Notes under the pieces: generated by a model
What the model was told of the DNA's origin: nothing
The model's input: the letters and a program-made list of their open reading frames with translations, nothing else
Databases searched by the model: none
Shown here: one piece after another, positions 44,762 to 52,953 of the stretch
How positions within the stretch are numbered: the stretch's first letter is position 1
Layout of the letters: every line of letters begins with the position of its first letter
Source: a virus
Virus record (IMG/VR): IMGVR_UViG_3300009080_000013
Coordinates: 1 to 60,547 of that record
Length of the DNA: 60,547 nucleotides
Strand: one strand, 5' to 3'
Translations under genes and position numbers: made by a program

Positions 44762-46036
44762 ATGAAGAACTATTTAAAAGGATTTAGTGAGTTTTCAATA
44801 AACGAAATGGCAAGCACTCTCAGTAAGTTAGGCGTGCCTAAAAAACTAATAAAGGTAATACATAATTTACCAGATGCGATAGAAAAAATAAAACCATTTA
44901 CGTTTAAAGGAGGGTCGCAAAGACAAGCTGAACTTCCTCCTATTGCACAAAATAGACCTACACACGCTGTAGACGTACTAGATCATTTTAGAATGAAAAA
45001 AACAGAATTACTAGGTAACAATTATGGAGTTCATCCATATAAACAACCTGGTTACTTAGCAGATCTTGAAAAACTTCCTTGGGGAGATTGTAGAATATTA
45101 CTCGCTGTGCCTGAACCAGGTGGTAAATATGCTGGTCATGCTCCTCGTTTCGATTATATTTATAGTAAAGAAAGCGCATGGGGTAAAAAAGCTCAAGGTG
45201 GAGGTAAAAAATACAGAGTACTTACAATGGACGCAGAAGGAAGAATCTTGAGAGACTGGCAAGCTTATCAAGGAGATTTGACATATCCAGTAGATCCTAA
45301 CAATAGAGATGCGCCTAGAAGAAAAAGAAATGACTTTAAGAATTTTCCAACAGCAGCTGATGGAAAAATAGACGTTTATATACTAGATCCTGAAATAGAG
45401 GATTACGAAACTACTTATCAAGATATGGGAGGTAGAGAGGTACCTGTTCCAAGAAGAGTTGGAGTTGGTAAAGCAAGAGCTCTTAAAAGAAAAAGAGTAA
45501 AATCTAGAGAAATTACAGGTGGAAATTTCATTGCCGATTTTTCAGATAGATTTACTAAAATATTAAATGAACTTTTTGGAAAAAGAAAACAAAAAGCTGC
45601 AGAGAAATATGCCCAGTTAATAATAAGAGATGACGCAGATCCTAGTGAAATAGCTGATTTGTCTAATATCATATCATCTAACCCCGATGTTGCTGAAACT
45701 GTTAATAAGTACTATAAAGCATTTTTAACATACCTTAAAGCTAACGGAGATTATGAAGATGCTGACTTAAACGAAATAGGTGATATTTTTAATATATATG
45801 GAGGAAATTTAAGCCAATATGCATCTATTGCTGATGTAATTAAAATACACGGTAAATCGAAAGCTTTATATAGTTTTGCAGAATTTATCTTAACAGGAGA
45901 TGTCAATGATATCAACAAAGAAATGGAAAAAGCTATTGAAGCACCTGAAGAAGAATTAGGAGATGACTTTGAAGATATGTTAGATTTCGATTTTGATTTA
46001 GAAAATCCATTCGACGAAGATGAATCTGAAGCATAA
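44762..46036 (+). CDS. Putative internal head protein with leader
   Basis: 424 residues. MKNYLKGFSEFSINE|M is one of the clearest leader-like N-termini. The folded part has PTHAVDVLDHFRMKKTELLG, LPWGDCRILLAVPEPGGKYA and VLTMDAEGRILRDWQAYQGD, then a Lys/Arg-rich stretch (RRKRNDFKNFP; KARALKRKRVKSRE), a helical region and a very acidic C-terminus (DFDFDLENPFDEDESEA). No family recognised. Strong charge asymmetry, basic middle and acidic end, is usual for proteins stored with DNA in heads. Confidence 0.6.
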   Translation: MKNYLKGFSEFSINEMASTLSKLGVPKKLIKVIHNLPDAIEKIKPFTFKGGSQRQAELPPIAQNRPTHAVDVLDHFRMKKTELLGNNYGVHPYKQPGYLADLEKLPWGDCRILLAVPEPGGKYAGHAPRFDYIYSKESAWGKKAQGGGKKYRVLTMDAEGRILRDWQAYQGDLTYPVDPNNRDAPRRKRNDFKNFPTAADGKIDVYILDPEIEDYETTYQDMGGREVPVPRRVGVGKARALKRKRVKSREITGGNFIADFSDRFTKILNELFGKRKQKAAEKYAQLIIRDDADPSEIADLSNIISSNPDVAETVNKYYKAFLTYLKANGDYEDADLNEIGDIFNIYGGNLSQYASIADVIKIHGKSKALYSFAEFILTGDVNDINKEMEKAIEAPEEELGDDFEDMLDFDFDLENPFDEDESEA

Positions 46037-46394
46037 ACATATAGAGATATTTGAATCTAATGAAGATTCAAATAGTATACTAATTCCATTAATAAGTCTT
46101 AAGAAGATAGCTATTCAAGCTGCTACTATGGATAATTACGTAGACGGAGCTAGGTTAATAAATGATTTTCTCCAAAAAAATCATAATGACATAGTAAATT
46201 CAATGAAACTTGTAAAAACAGACAATACACGTTCTTTGTACATTGAAGATTTACTATATCCCTTTTATAATAGGTTCGGTAAAGATATATTAGATTCAAC
46301 ACTGGATGATTTAGATACAGGGAATGACAACTATGTTGATGATATTCCATCAGATGACGCGCAGGAATATGATGATTTAGAAATAGATTTCTAA
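46020..46394 (+). CDS. Small protein with leader-like N-terminus
   Basis: 124 residues. MNLKHKHIEIFE|S is leader-like (I-F-E site). Helical body and an acidic C-terminus (DDIPSDDAQEYDDLEIDF). Overlaps the previous gene by 17 bases and converges with the next, sharing four bases. No family recognised. Confidence 0.5.
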   Translation: MNLKHKHIEIFESNEDSNSILIPLISLKKIAIQAATMDNYVDGARLINDFLQKNHNDIVNSMKLVKTDNTRSLYIEDLLYPFYNRFGKDILDSTLDDLDTGNDNYVDDIPSDDAQEYDDLEIDF

Positions 46395-46969
46395 TCGTAT
46401 TTCTGTGAAGACTTTCTATTTTCACCAGTAGCGTATTTGACTCCCATAATAGTTCCTATTATGCTAAATGCGTTAGTTAATAATATACCAAACATGTTAC
46501 TCCAGGTATTTCCTATTAATTGAGTTTCTTTTCCATAGTATATAGAAAACATATACAAAGCAGTTGTAAAAACGCCAACTCCTATTATGATAGCTAATGA
46601 TATTTTTACAATAACTGTAACTAATTCAAATTGAGTTTTTTTCTGAAGAATATCTAAATCTTTTAAAGCGCTTTCTTTAGAATGTTCAGCGTTGGTTAAA
46701 GCTGCTTCTAATTTAGAGTTTGCTTCTTGAATTTCTTCCTTGACAATTATCAATTGCTTATTTTGAGTTTGAACCTGTTTAGTTACATCTAAGCGCTTTC
46801 GTTGTTTTTCCTTTTGTAACTTAGTCGCTTTTTTCACATACGCCTCTACTTCCTCATCGCCTTCGAACTCTATTAACTTTAAGATATTTCCCTCGATATA
46901 TATGCCCTTTTCACTGCCTATTTCTAAAAGCCTATTTTTAGTTTCTTTACAAAAAGTTATTTTCATCAT
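46391..46969 (-). CDS. Coiled-coil membrane protein of the two-component operon
   Basis: 192 residues; ATG overlaps the response-regulator stop (ATGA). The N-terminal ~45 residues are a small folded part (GIYIEGNILKLIEFEGDEEV), then a long coiled coil (~50-115). Two transmembrane helices follow (ELVTVIVKISLAIIIGVGVF; MFGILLTNAFSIIGTIMGVK). No family recognised. Its coupling to a histidine kinase and receiver protein suggests it is the effector or partner of that signalling pathway at the membrane. Confidence 0.6.
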   Translation of the reverse strand: MMKITFCKETKNRLLEIGSEKGIYIEGNILKLIEFEGDEEVEAYVKKATKLQKEKQRKRLDVTKQVQTQNKQLIIVKEEIQEANSKLEAALTNAEHSKESALKDLDILQKKTQFELVTVIVKISLAIIIGVGVFTTALYMFSIYYGKETQLIGNTWSNMFGILLTNAFSIIGTIMGVKYATGENRKSSQKYD

Positions 46970-47403
46970 TTGTATATCTTAAAAGAATTCGATCTATCTA
47001 CATATCCTGGATAATCCTTTAGAAAAACTTCCAGCCTAGGTTCTATTTCATCTGATTTAATTATCCAGAATTGTGCACCTGCGCTTATTGCTCTTGCTTG
47101 TTCTTCTTCTTCATCGCTAGATGATATTATTCCAATAACCACATGATTACCGTAATTAAAATTTATTCTTCTAATTAGTTCTATTCCATCGAAAGAAGAA
47201 CCTATCATATTTAAGTCTACGAAAACACATGATGGTTTTTCATGTTTTTCTATTCCATCGAACCATTTTTTAAACATTTTTTCAGCACTATCAGCACTGT
47301 TAATTGCACGTAAAGATAATGTTATATCTAATAAACTGCATGCATCTTCAAATACTAGGTGAAATAGATCTTCATCGTCTATTAACATTATTGAGTCAAT
47401 CAT
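46966..47403 (-). CDS. Response regulator receiver-domain protein
   Basis: 145 residues. A stand-alone receiver domain: acidic pair in IMLIDDEDLFHLVF, phospho-acceptor Asp in SCVFVDLNMIGS, conserved Ser/Thr in GIISSSDEEEEQA and Lys in FWIIKSDE. There is no output domain, so it signals by protein contact, as CheY does. It lies directly downstream of a histidine kinase on the same strand and upstream of a membrane protein, forming a three-gene phage two-component unit. Confidence 0.85.
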   Translation of the reverse strand: MIDSIMLIDDEDLFHLVFEDACSLLDITLSLRAINSADSAEKMFKKWFDGIEKHEKPSCVFVDLNMIGSSFDGIELIRRINFNYGNHVVIGIISSSDEEEEQARAISAGAQFWIIKSDEIEPRLEVFLKDYPGYVDRSNSFKIYK

Positions 47404-47442
47404 ATGGATTTAAATATTATTGTTTGTTATTGTTTGTTATGT

Positions 47443-49104
47443 TTATTTATCTAGAGATATTTCCAGTTTAGTTCCTTTTCGCGCTTTTAAGAGGTTTAAT
47501 TTCCATCCATGTTCTTTCATAATAGCTATACATATATTTAATCCCAGTCCACTTCCAGATTCAGTATTATTGCGCTTTCTAGTATATGGCTTTGAATATT
47601 CTTCAAATTCTGATTTCGTCATTCCTCTTCCATTATCTTCTACTATTATATTTTCTTTTTTTCTATACACTTTAACTAATTTAGTATTACTATCGTTATA
47701 TTTTAATCCATTTCTTATTAAGTTATCTACTGCCGTGCAGAATAATGAAACATTTACAATTTCGTTTCCTAATTCAGATATTGAAACACTGCTTGAATAT
47801 GCAGTGTTTTTTAAATAAATTTTAAGTATATGTGTTAAATCTGCCTTTTCTATTTCCATAGTAGATTCTTTTTTTACTAAGTTAGTAAATTCTTTAACTC
47901 CGTTGTATACTTTTTGAGAATGAGCTAAACCACCTTTAAGTAATTTCATAGGTCCTTCAAACATTTTTTCTAAAGCCTCAGGGTGTATATCGTTTTCTTC
48001 AGAAAACTTGATAAGCCTTCTTTCAAATGAAGATATGCCTCGAGGAATATATGTATTTATACCACTATGCATATCATGTCTTAATATTTTAGATGCATGT
48101 TCTAAATATGAATTTTTTCTTTCTAATTCTATTTTTTGATTTATTGAGCCTGTAATGTCGTTCGCTATCTTAAGAATTTTAACAGTTTTACCTTTAGAAT
48201 CTATTATAGGCGTATACGTACCTGCTACCCAAATAATAGAGCCATCTTTTCGTATTCTCATATATTCTCCATATTTAATGACTCCTTCTTTTATGCTTTT
48301 CCAAAACATTTCATACTCGTTATTATTATCATATTCTCTCTCATCCATGAATATAGTATGATGCTTTCCCTGTATTTCATGAAGAGTAGGATAACCTGTC
48401 ATTTCTAAAAACTTGTTATTTGCATCTATAACAAATCCATTTGTGCAAAATTCTACAGTAGCGCTAGATTGATTTATTGCATTCATGATACCTGTCATTT
48501 CATCTTCTTTATTCTTTAGTTTTTCTAAAGACTCGTACAATCCAGTTAAATTATGCCTGACTGCCATAAAGCCTATATGATTTCCCTTGTTATCAAATTC
48601 TGCCATTATCCATGAATCTACTGTATAAGTTTTTCCATTTTTTCTTTTATTTGTCACTATTTCATTCCATATTGTTTTGTGGTCAACCGTGGCATTATAC
48701 ATTTTTTTCCAAAAGTTAATGTCGTGCTTACCTGAACTTAACATAGAATGATTCTTACCTAGTAACTCATGGGGTTTATATCCAGATGAATCACAGAACA
48801 ATTTATTGACGTGAGTTATCGTTCCTTCTTTATCTGTTTTTGAAATCAAAGATGACTCGTTTAATATGTTTTCAATTGTATTTCTTTTAACCGCTTCTAG
48901 TCTTTGGTTTTTTAAAGCATCCTTGATTATAATAAGTATAAACGGTATTGATAATAGCATGCATATAAAACACATTGAAGAAGTCATATAAGTAACTTCT
49001 ATTAATTCAAATATCAAAGTGATATTTAGTACAAATATAAATGTCATTAATAAAAAAAGTAAAACTATTGATATTTTCGATAATAAAGTTAGCCTCTTAA
49101 GCAT
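47443..49104 (-). CDS. Membrane PAS sensor histidine kinase
   Basis: 553 residues. Two N-terminal transmembrane helices (SIVLLFLLMTFIFVLNITLI; MCFICMLLSIPFILIIIKDA). First PAS from TITHVNKLFCDSSGYKPHEL to about 200, second PAS around 205-325 (VIDANNKFLEMTGYPTLHEI, RIRKDGSIIWVAGTYTPI). H-box: ILRHDMHSGIN near residue 345. ATPase part: N-box VDNLIRNGLKYND, G1 VEDNGRGMT and G2 ESGSGLGLNI. All motifs needed for autophosphorylation are present. It heads the operon with the receiver protein. PAS ligands cannot be predicted. Full-length, apparently functional histidine kinases are unusual in phages. Confidence 0.9.
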   Translation of the reverse strand: MLKRLTLLSKISIVLLFLLMTFIFVLNITLIFELIEVTYMTSSMCFICMLLSIPFILIIIKDALKNQRLEAVKRNTIENILNESSLISKTDKEGTITHVNKLFCDSSGYKPHELLGKNHSMLSSGKHDINFWKKMYNATVDHKTIWNEIVTNKRKNGKTYTVDSWIMAEFDNKGNHIGFMAVRHNLTGLYESLEKLKNKEDEMTGIMNAINQSSATVEFCTNGFVIDANNKFLEMTGYPTLHEIQGKHHTIFMDEREYDNNNEYEMFWKSIKEGVIKYGEYMRIRKDGSIIWVAGTYTPIIDSKGKTVKILKIANDITGSINQKIELERKNSYLEHASKILRHDMHSGINTYIPRGISSFERRLIKFSEENDIHPEALEKMFEGPMKLLKGGLAHSQKVYNGVKEFTNLVKKESTMEIEKADLTHILKIYLKNTAYSSSVSISELGNEIVNVSLFCTAVDNLIRNGLKYNDSNTKLVKVYRKKENIIVEDNGRGMTKSEFEEYSKPYTRKRNNTESGSGLGLNICIAIMKEHGWKLNLLKARKGTKLEISLDK

Positions 49105-49149
49105 AGCGTATGATATTTTAATTATTTATTTAAAACCCTATTTTGTTTA

Positions 49150-49165
49150 TTTCGTATAATAGTTA
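49150..49165 (+). promoter_or_regulatory. Putative phage promoter (GTATAATA class)
   Basis: ATTTCGTATAATAGTT in the divergent gap between the histidine kinase and the epimerase, about 16-30 bases before the ATG at 49181. Confidence 0.4.
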
Positions 49166-49180
49166 AAATAGTTAACATAT

Positions 49181-50074
49181 ATGAAAAGTGTACTAATAAC
49201 AGGCGGAGCAGGTTTCGTTGGCTCTAATTTAATTAACCAATTACTAAAAGATCATCTTGAAATAGAAAAGATTGTAGTGTTAGATAATTACTTTACAGGT
49301 AAAAAAGAAAACGAAATAGATAATTTTAAAGTAAAGTACATCACGGGTTCTACATGGGACGTAGAAGAAATATTTTCAGATAAAGAAGATTTCGATACAG
49401 TTTTTCATTTTGGTGAATACTCCAGGATAGTTAAATCGTTTGATGATGTTAATTATGTAATGAAAACAAATTTACATGGAACAACTAGAATATTAGAAAT
49501 GTGTAGATTATGGGGAGCTAAATTAATATACTCAGCAAGTAGTTCAAAATTTGGAAACGAAGGAAAAGATGAAAATCTAAGCCCATATTCATGGGCCAAA
49601 TCAAAAATAGTAGAATTAATTAAAAACTACAATAGTTGGTATGATCTACAATATGAAATATGTTACTTTTTTAATGTATATGGACCAGGTCAAATAACAT
49701 CCGGAGATTACGCAACGGTTATTGGAATATTTCAAAATCAGTATTTAAATGGAGAAACCATGACCGTAGTAAGCCCAGGTACTCAGACTAGAGATTTTAC
49801 TCATGTACGTGATGTAGTTAGAGGAGTAAGTAAAGCCGCATGTATAGGAATGAATAAAGAATGGCACCTAAGGTCTGGTAAAAACGTATCTATAATAGAT
49901 GTTGCAAACTTATATAATAAAGGAGATTGGCACTTAATACCTGAACGCAGAGGTGAAAGGTTTACATCTGAGGAGTTTCCATCTGATACTAATGAAGTAC
50001 TTCAATGGGAACCCCAAGAGAGCCTAGAAGAGTGGATAGAATCAATACGCAAAACAAAAAACATGTTAGTTTAA
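49181..50074 (+). CDS. NAD-dependent nucleotide-sugar epimerase/dehydratase
   Basis: 297 residues, extended short-chain dehydrogenase. N-terminal GGAGFVGSNL Rossmann motif, VFHFGEYSRI, IYSASSSKFG and the catalytic pair in SPYSWAKSK (Tyr-x3-Lys), then FFNVYGPGQ and TRDFTHVRDVV. These fit UDP-glucose 4-epimerase and dTDP-glucose dehydratase relatives. Substrate not decided. It could act with the dehydrogenase at 40335 in sugar nucleotide conversion, possibly for DNA or surface glycosylation. Confidence 0.8.
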   Translation: MKSVLITGGAGFVGSNLINQLLKDHLEIEKIVVLDNYFTGKKENEIDNFKVKYITGSTWDVEEIFSDKEDFDTVFHFGEYSRIVKSFDDVNYVMKTNLHGTTRILEMCRLWGAKLIYSASSSKFGNEGKDENLSPYSWAKSKIVELIKNYNSWYDLQYEICYFFNVYGPGQITSGDYATVIGIFQNQYLNGETMTVVSPGTQTRDFTHVRDVVRGVSKAACIGMNKEWHLRSGKNVSIIDVANLYNKGDWHLIPERRGERFTSEEFPSDTNEVLQWEPQESLEEWIESIRKTKNMLV

Positions 50075-50086
50075 TTACATAAAACA

Positions 50087-50365
50087 ATGGATTGGAAAGT
50101 ATACATATTGTCTTGTTCAGATGGAACATATTACACTGGAATAACCACTGATATTGAAAGAAGATTAAATGAACATAATAGTGGAAAAGGTGCTAAATAT
50201 ACTAGAAGCAGAACTCCTGTTAGATTAGAAGAATATACATACTTTGAAAATAGATCATTAGCAACTAAAGAAGAATTAAGTATAAAAAAATTATCCAGAG
50301 GTAAGAAAGAAAAGCTCATACATAAATGGAGAGCTAATCGTCTTGCAAAATACAACTCAAACTAG
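50087..50365 (+). CDS. GIY-YIG nuclease-domain protein
   Basis: 92 residues, single GIY-YIG domain: KVYILSCSDGTYYTGITTDI, ERRLNEHNSGKGAKYTRSR and a basic C-terminus (KKLSRGKKEKLIHKW). It matches the short YhbQ/UPF0213-type rather than homing endonucleases, which carry DNA-binding extensions. A nuclease in DNA repair or host DNA degradation is possible. Three-prime end overlaps the convergent lipoprotein gene by four bases. Confidence 0.85.
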   Translation: MDWKVYILSCSDGTYYTGITTDIERRLNEHNSGKGAKYTRSRTPVRLEEYTYFENRSLATKEELSIKKLSRGKKEKLIHKWRANRLAKYNSN

Positions 50366-51078
50366 CAATCACCAAACCCTGCTAGAAATATATTTAAATC
50401 TGACACATTAACGGATCCATCGTTATTTAAGTCCCATTCTAAACCCTGTACCAAAAACTCGTAAGATTCGAATTCAATAGGACATAAGCAATCAAAGTCA
50501 AATATATTCAAGTCAGAGGCTTCGTAGCTTTCTGAACCTAATTCGCAAAGAGAGACTGGTGCATTGTTTACTTGTCCGTACGCCGTTCCATTTCTACTAT
50601 AAATAGTGCCGTCTGCAAATTCCATCGTAATTTGTAGTTCATGAAAACCGTTACATGTAGGTTGAAAGATTCCAGGACAATCGGTATTAATTTCCTCGTT
50701 TACGTATGTATAGAAAGGAAGCGTCCAGTCTTCAGTTACAATAGGAATGTCATCATCTAACGTCCAATTAATAGAAATAGGTTGAAGGTCGGTTGCAATA
50801 AGTGTACCGCTAGTATCAAGTATTCGCACATCTGCCTTCCACTTAGCTACACCGCAATTAGCGTCTTGAAAATAGTCGCTTGGTACTAATGGAACTATAT
50901 CAGCTGCATGTGTTCCATACTGAGTCAAAAAGCTATTGAGATCAGTTGATGTATAACATGGTGGAGACTGAGCAACAACAGCAGCAGCTGGTTCAATAGG
51001 CAGTAATTCCTCTTTTTGACAACTCAAGAGGCATATGCATATGAAGAAAAGTAATATGTTTTTTGTATAAAAAATCAT
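50362..51078 (-). CDS. Lipoprotein with dockerin-like repeat
   Basis: 238 residues. Signal with lipobox: ILLFFICICLLSC|QKEE. The acidic QKEE after the Cys resembles the Bacteroidetes lipoprotein export signal that sends lipoproteins to the cell surface. Body with six or more Cys. The C-terminus LEWDLNNDGSVNVSDLNIFL is a dockerin type I/EF-hand-like repeat (DxNxDGxVxxxDL). A second, weaker DLN..L pattern is near the N-terminus (TDLNSFLTQYG). Lipoproteins made by phages can block superinfection; here this is only a possibility. Start codon directly follows the previous stop. Confidence 0.7.
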   Translation of the reverse strand: MIFYTKNILLFFICICLLSCQKEELLPIEPAAAVVAQSPPCYTSTDLNSFLTQYGTHAADIVPLVPSDYFQDANCGVAKWKADVRILDTSGTLIATDLQPISINWTLDDDIPIVTEDWTLPFYTYVNEEINTDCPGIFQPTCNGFHELQITMEFADGTIYSRNGTAYGQVNNAPVSLCELGSESYEASDLNIFDFDCLCPIEFESYEFLVQGLEWDLNNDGSVNVSDLNIFLAGFGDC

Positions 51079-51369
51079 TTATCGCTCTCTATCACCTTCT
51101 CCAGAAGAATTTATATATTGAGTTGGATAATTAATGCTTAAATCTTTTAATATATCCAAAGCGCCTGCATTGCCAACATTTCTGCGAAAAGATGAGTTAG
51201 ACGCATTAACATATTTTCCATATTTAGGTACACCTGACATTTCTTTAAGAAAAATTTCTTTTAGAAAAGCCTCGCTGTTTTCTCGTTCTTTTTCGTGTTT
51301 TTTAGCCGCTTCTAGTGATGAAAACAATGTTCCATCTTCTGTTTTAAATCCTTTTATTTTTTCTGCCAT
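51079..51369 (-). CDS. Hypothetical protein
   Basis: 96 residues. The N-terminus IKGFKTEDGTLFSSLEAAKK shares the layout (Y/F-x-(T/S)-x-x-G-x-L-F-x-S-x-x-A) with the N-terminus of the gene at 52136-51435, suggesting a common short domain. C-terminus contains NASNSSFRRNVG. No family recognised. Abuts the lipoprotein gene. Confidence 0.5.
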   Translation of the reverse strand: MAEKIKGFKTEDGTLFSSLEAAKKHEKERENSEAFLKEIFLKEMSGVPKYGKYVNASNSSFRRNVGNAGALDILKDLSINYPTQYINSSGEGDRER

Positions 51370-51434
51370 TTTTATAATATTATTTTTTATCTTTTAACGT
51401 TAATTAAATAACACATTACCTCTTATTGCAAAAG

Positions 51435-52136
51435 CTACTTTGTTCCAAATAATGCTGCTTGATAAGCTAGATTAAAAGTTACTATACCTCCTTTTGAATT
51501 TTGGAATGAAAATACTGCAGTTTCTGCTGAATCCCATCGTATTTCTGCTGTATCCTCTTCATCTATGATAAACTCATCAGTTGCGTTAGCTTTACCTACT
51601 ACTTCTACTCCATCAAGTGCTATTAGAATATCACCATCCATGCTATTTTTAAAAGACTGAGCCGGTCCGCCAGTTATGGATGTAGCTGTCCATTCAAATC
51701 CTTTTTCTACCAACCAGTTCACTGGCTGATCAAAGCCACCGCCTGCATTATCTTTTGCCCATGCTTGTGCTGCGTGTTTATAGTCAAAGTAAGATTTATT
51801 AGTTCCTTGAGAAATTTCTGAATTAAATGAATAGACATATTCCATTTGCCAAATTATTTCAAAAGGATTTACATTGTAAAATCTATTATTTACATCTGCT
51901 TTACTATATAGAGCATCATAAAGATCTTTTGCTAATTTAGCATTATCGCTTTTAGGATCCTTGATTTCGCTTAATAATACTTTTCTTATATATGAATTGG
52001 CATATCCCCAGTTTTCTTCAAGTAAAACGCCGTTATATTCTTTAAGAAGCATATTATCTCTATTAGTGGCAGCACTTTGTGATTCAAATAATTCTCCAGT
52101 AACTTCCGATCTATAAAGGGTTATTTCTTGTATCAT
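51435..52136 (-). CDS. Hypothetical protein
   Basis: 233 residues. N-terminus LYRSEVTGELFESQSAATNR resembles that of the downstream gene. The middle is helical and Tyr/Asn-rich, and the last ~70 residues are beta (GDILIALDGVEVVGKA, AEIRWDSAETAVFSFQNS) with a PDZ-like ILIALDGVEV phrase. No family recognised. First gene of a minus-strand set with the lipoprotein. Confidence 0.55.
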   Translation of the reverse strand: MIQEITLYRSEVTGELFESQSAATNRDNMLLKEYNGVLLEENWGYANSYIRKVLLSEIKDPKSDNAKLAKDLYDALYSKADVNNRFYNVNPFEIIWQMEYVYSFNSEISQGTNKSYFDYKHAAQAWAKDNAGGGFDQPVNWLVEKGFEWTATSITGGPAQSFKNSMDGDILIALDGVEVVGKANATDEFIIDEEDTAEIRWDSAETAVFSFQNSKGGIVTFNLAYQAALFGTK

Positions 52137-52212
52137 AGCTTTTTATTTTTATTTATAAAAATTTACCAATTAATATTATGTAAACGTAGTAATATGTAAT
52201 GTTATCGATATT

Positions 52213-52231
52213 ATTTAGTATAATATATTTA
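52213..52231 (+). promoter_or_regulatory. Putative phage promoter (GTATAATA class)
   Basis: TATTTAGTATAATATATTT in the 121-base divergent gap, about 27-45 bases before the ATG at 52258. It closely matches the copy at 25753-25772. Confidence 0.5.
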
Positions 52232-52257
52232 ATATTGAAAAACTAAAAAATTAATAT

Positions 52258-52698
52258 ATGAAAACTTTACTTGAAAAGATATCTAAAAATGAATATGAGT
52301 CCTTTGAAAATAAAAAATTTAAAACCATAGCCCAAGGTCGTAATATTATAGAAAAGACTACTGAATATACTTCTAATATGAAAGACAAAGATAAAACATA
52401 TATGGGAAGAGGTTCTAAAGCAGGTTTTGTATGTAAAAATGAAATATACAACCAATTTATAGATTTAGCTAAAGATGATGGAAAATGGAGTAATATATTT
52501 GTAGATGATAAATTTATAGAGACATGGAAAGATATTTCAAAAAAAGAAGAAATACTTCAATGGAAAAAGAGTAAAAAAGGTTTAATAATTAGATTATTTG
52601 TTAAAGAAGAAAAAGAGCCTCATTATTTAGGGTATGGAATATATTATTATATAGGTGCTTCAGAAAATGGAGTCCTCTGGAAAAAAATAAAATCATGA
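52258..52698 (+). CDS. Hypothetical protein
   Basis: 146 residues, Lys-rich alpha/beta (MKTLLEKISKNEYESFENKK ... LGYGIYYYIGASENG). No family recognised. It heads a run of nine or ten overlapping small genes (52258-54874) behind a promoter; its stop overlaps the next start. Confidence 0.55.
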   Translation: MKTLLEKISKNEYESFENKKFKTIAQGRNIIEKTTEYTSNMKDKDKTYMGRGSKAGFVCKNEIYNQFIDLAKDDGKWSNIFVDDKFIETWKDISKKEEILQWKKSKKGLIIRLFVKEEKEPHYLGYGIYYYIGASENGVLWKKIKS

Positions 52699-52952
52699 AA
52701 ACACCGAGTTGGTTTACAGGAGAGTTATACGAAAAAGGCAGTATTGTAAAAAACCCATATAGTGGAATGCAATTTGAACTAAACGCATTAGAACTTAGCA
52801 TTTACGACTACGTATTAGGGTTAAATACTATTATACAAGAAATGGGAGGAGTAATGGATCCTAGAACTGTTAAGTTTCAAGGTGAAATGGCAAAAGGAAT
52901 ATCTTGGTTTAGAAATAATAACGCGAAAGCATATATGATATTATTAGATTAA
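52695..52952 (+). CDS. Conserved small phage protein
   Basis: 85 residues: MKTPSWFTGELYEKGSIVKN, PYSGMQFELNALELSIYDYV. The WF.G..Y..G..V.NP.SG....L...E...YD...G pattern is one I recall from other large marine phages. No function known. ATGA overlap with the previous gene. Confidence 0.6.
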   Translation: MKTPSWFTGELYEKGSIVKNPYSGMQFELNALELSIYDYVLGLNTIIQEMGGVMDPRTVKFQGEMAKGISWFRNNNAKAYMILLD

Positions 52953-52953
52953 A

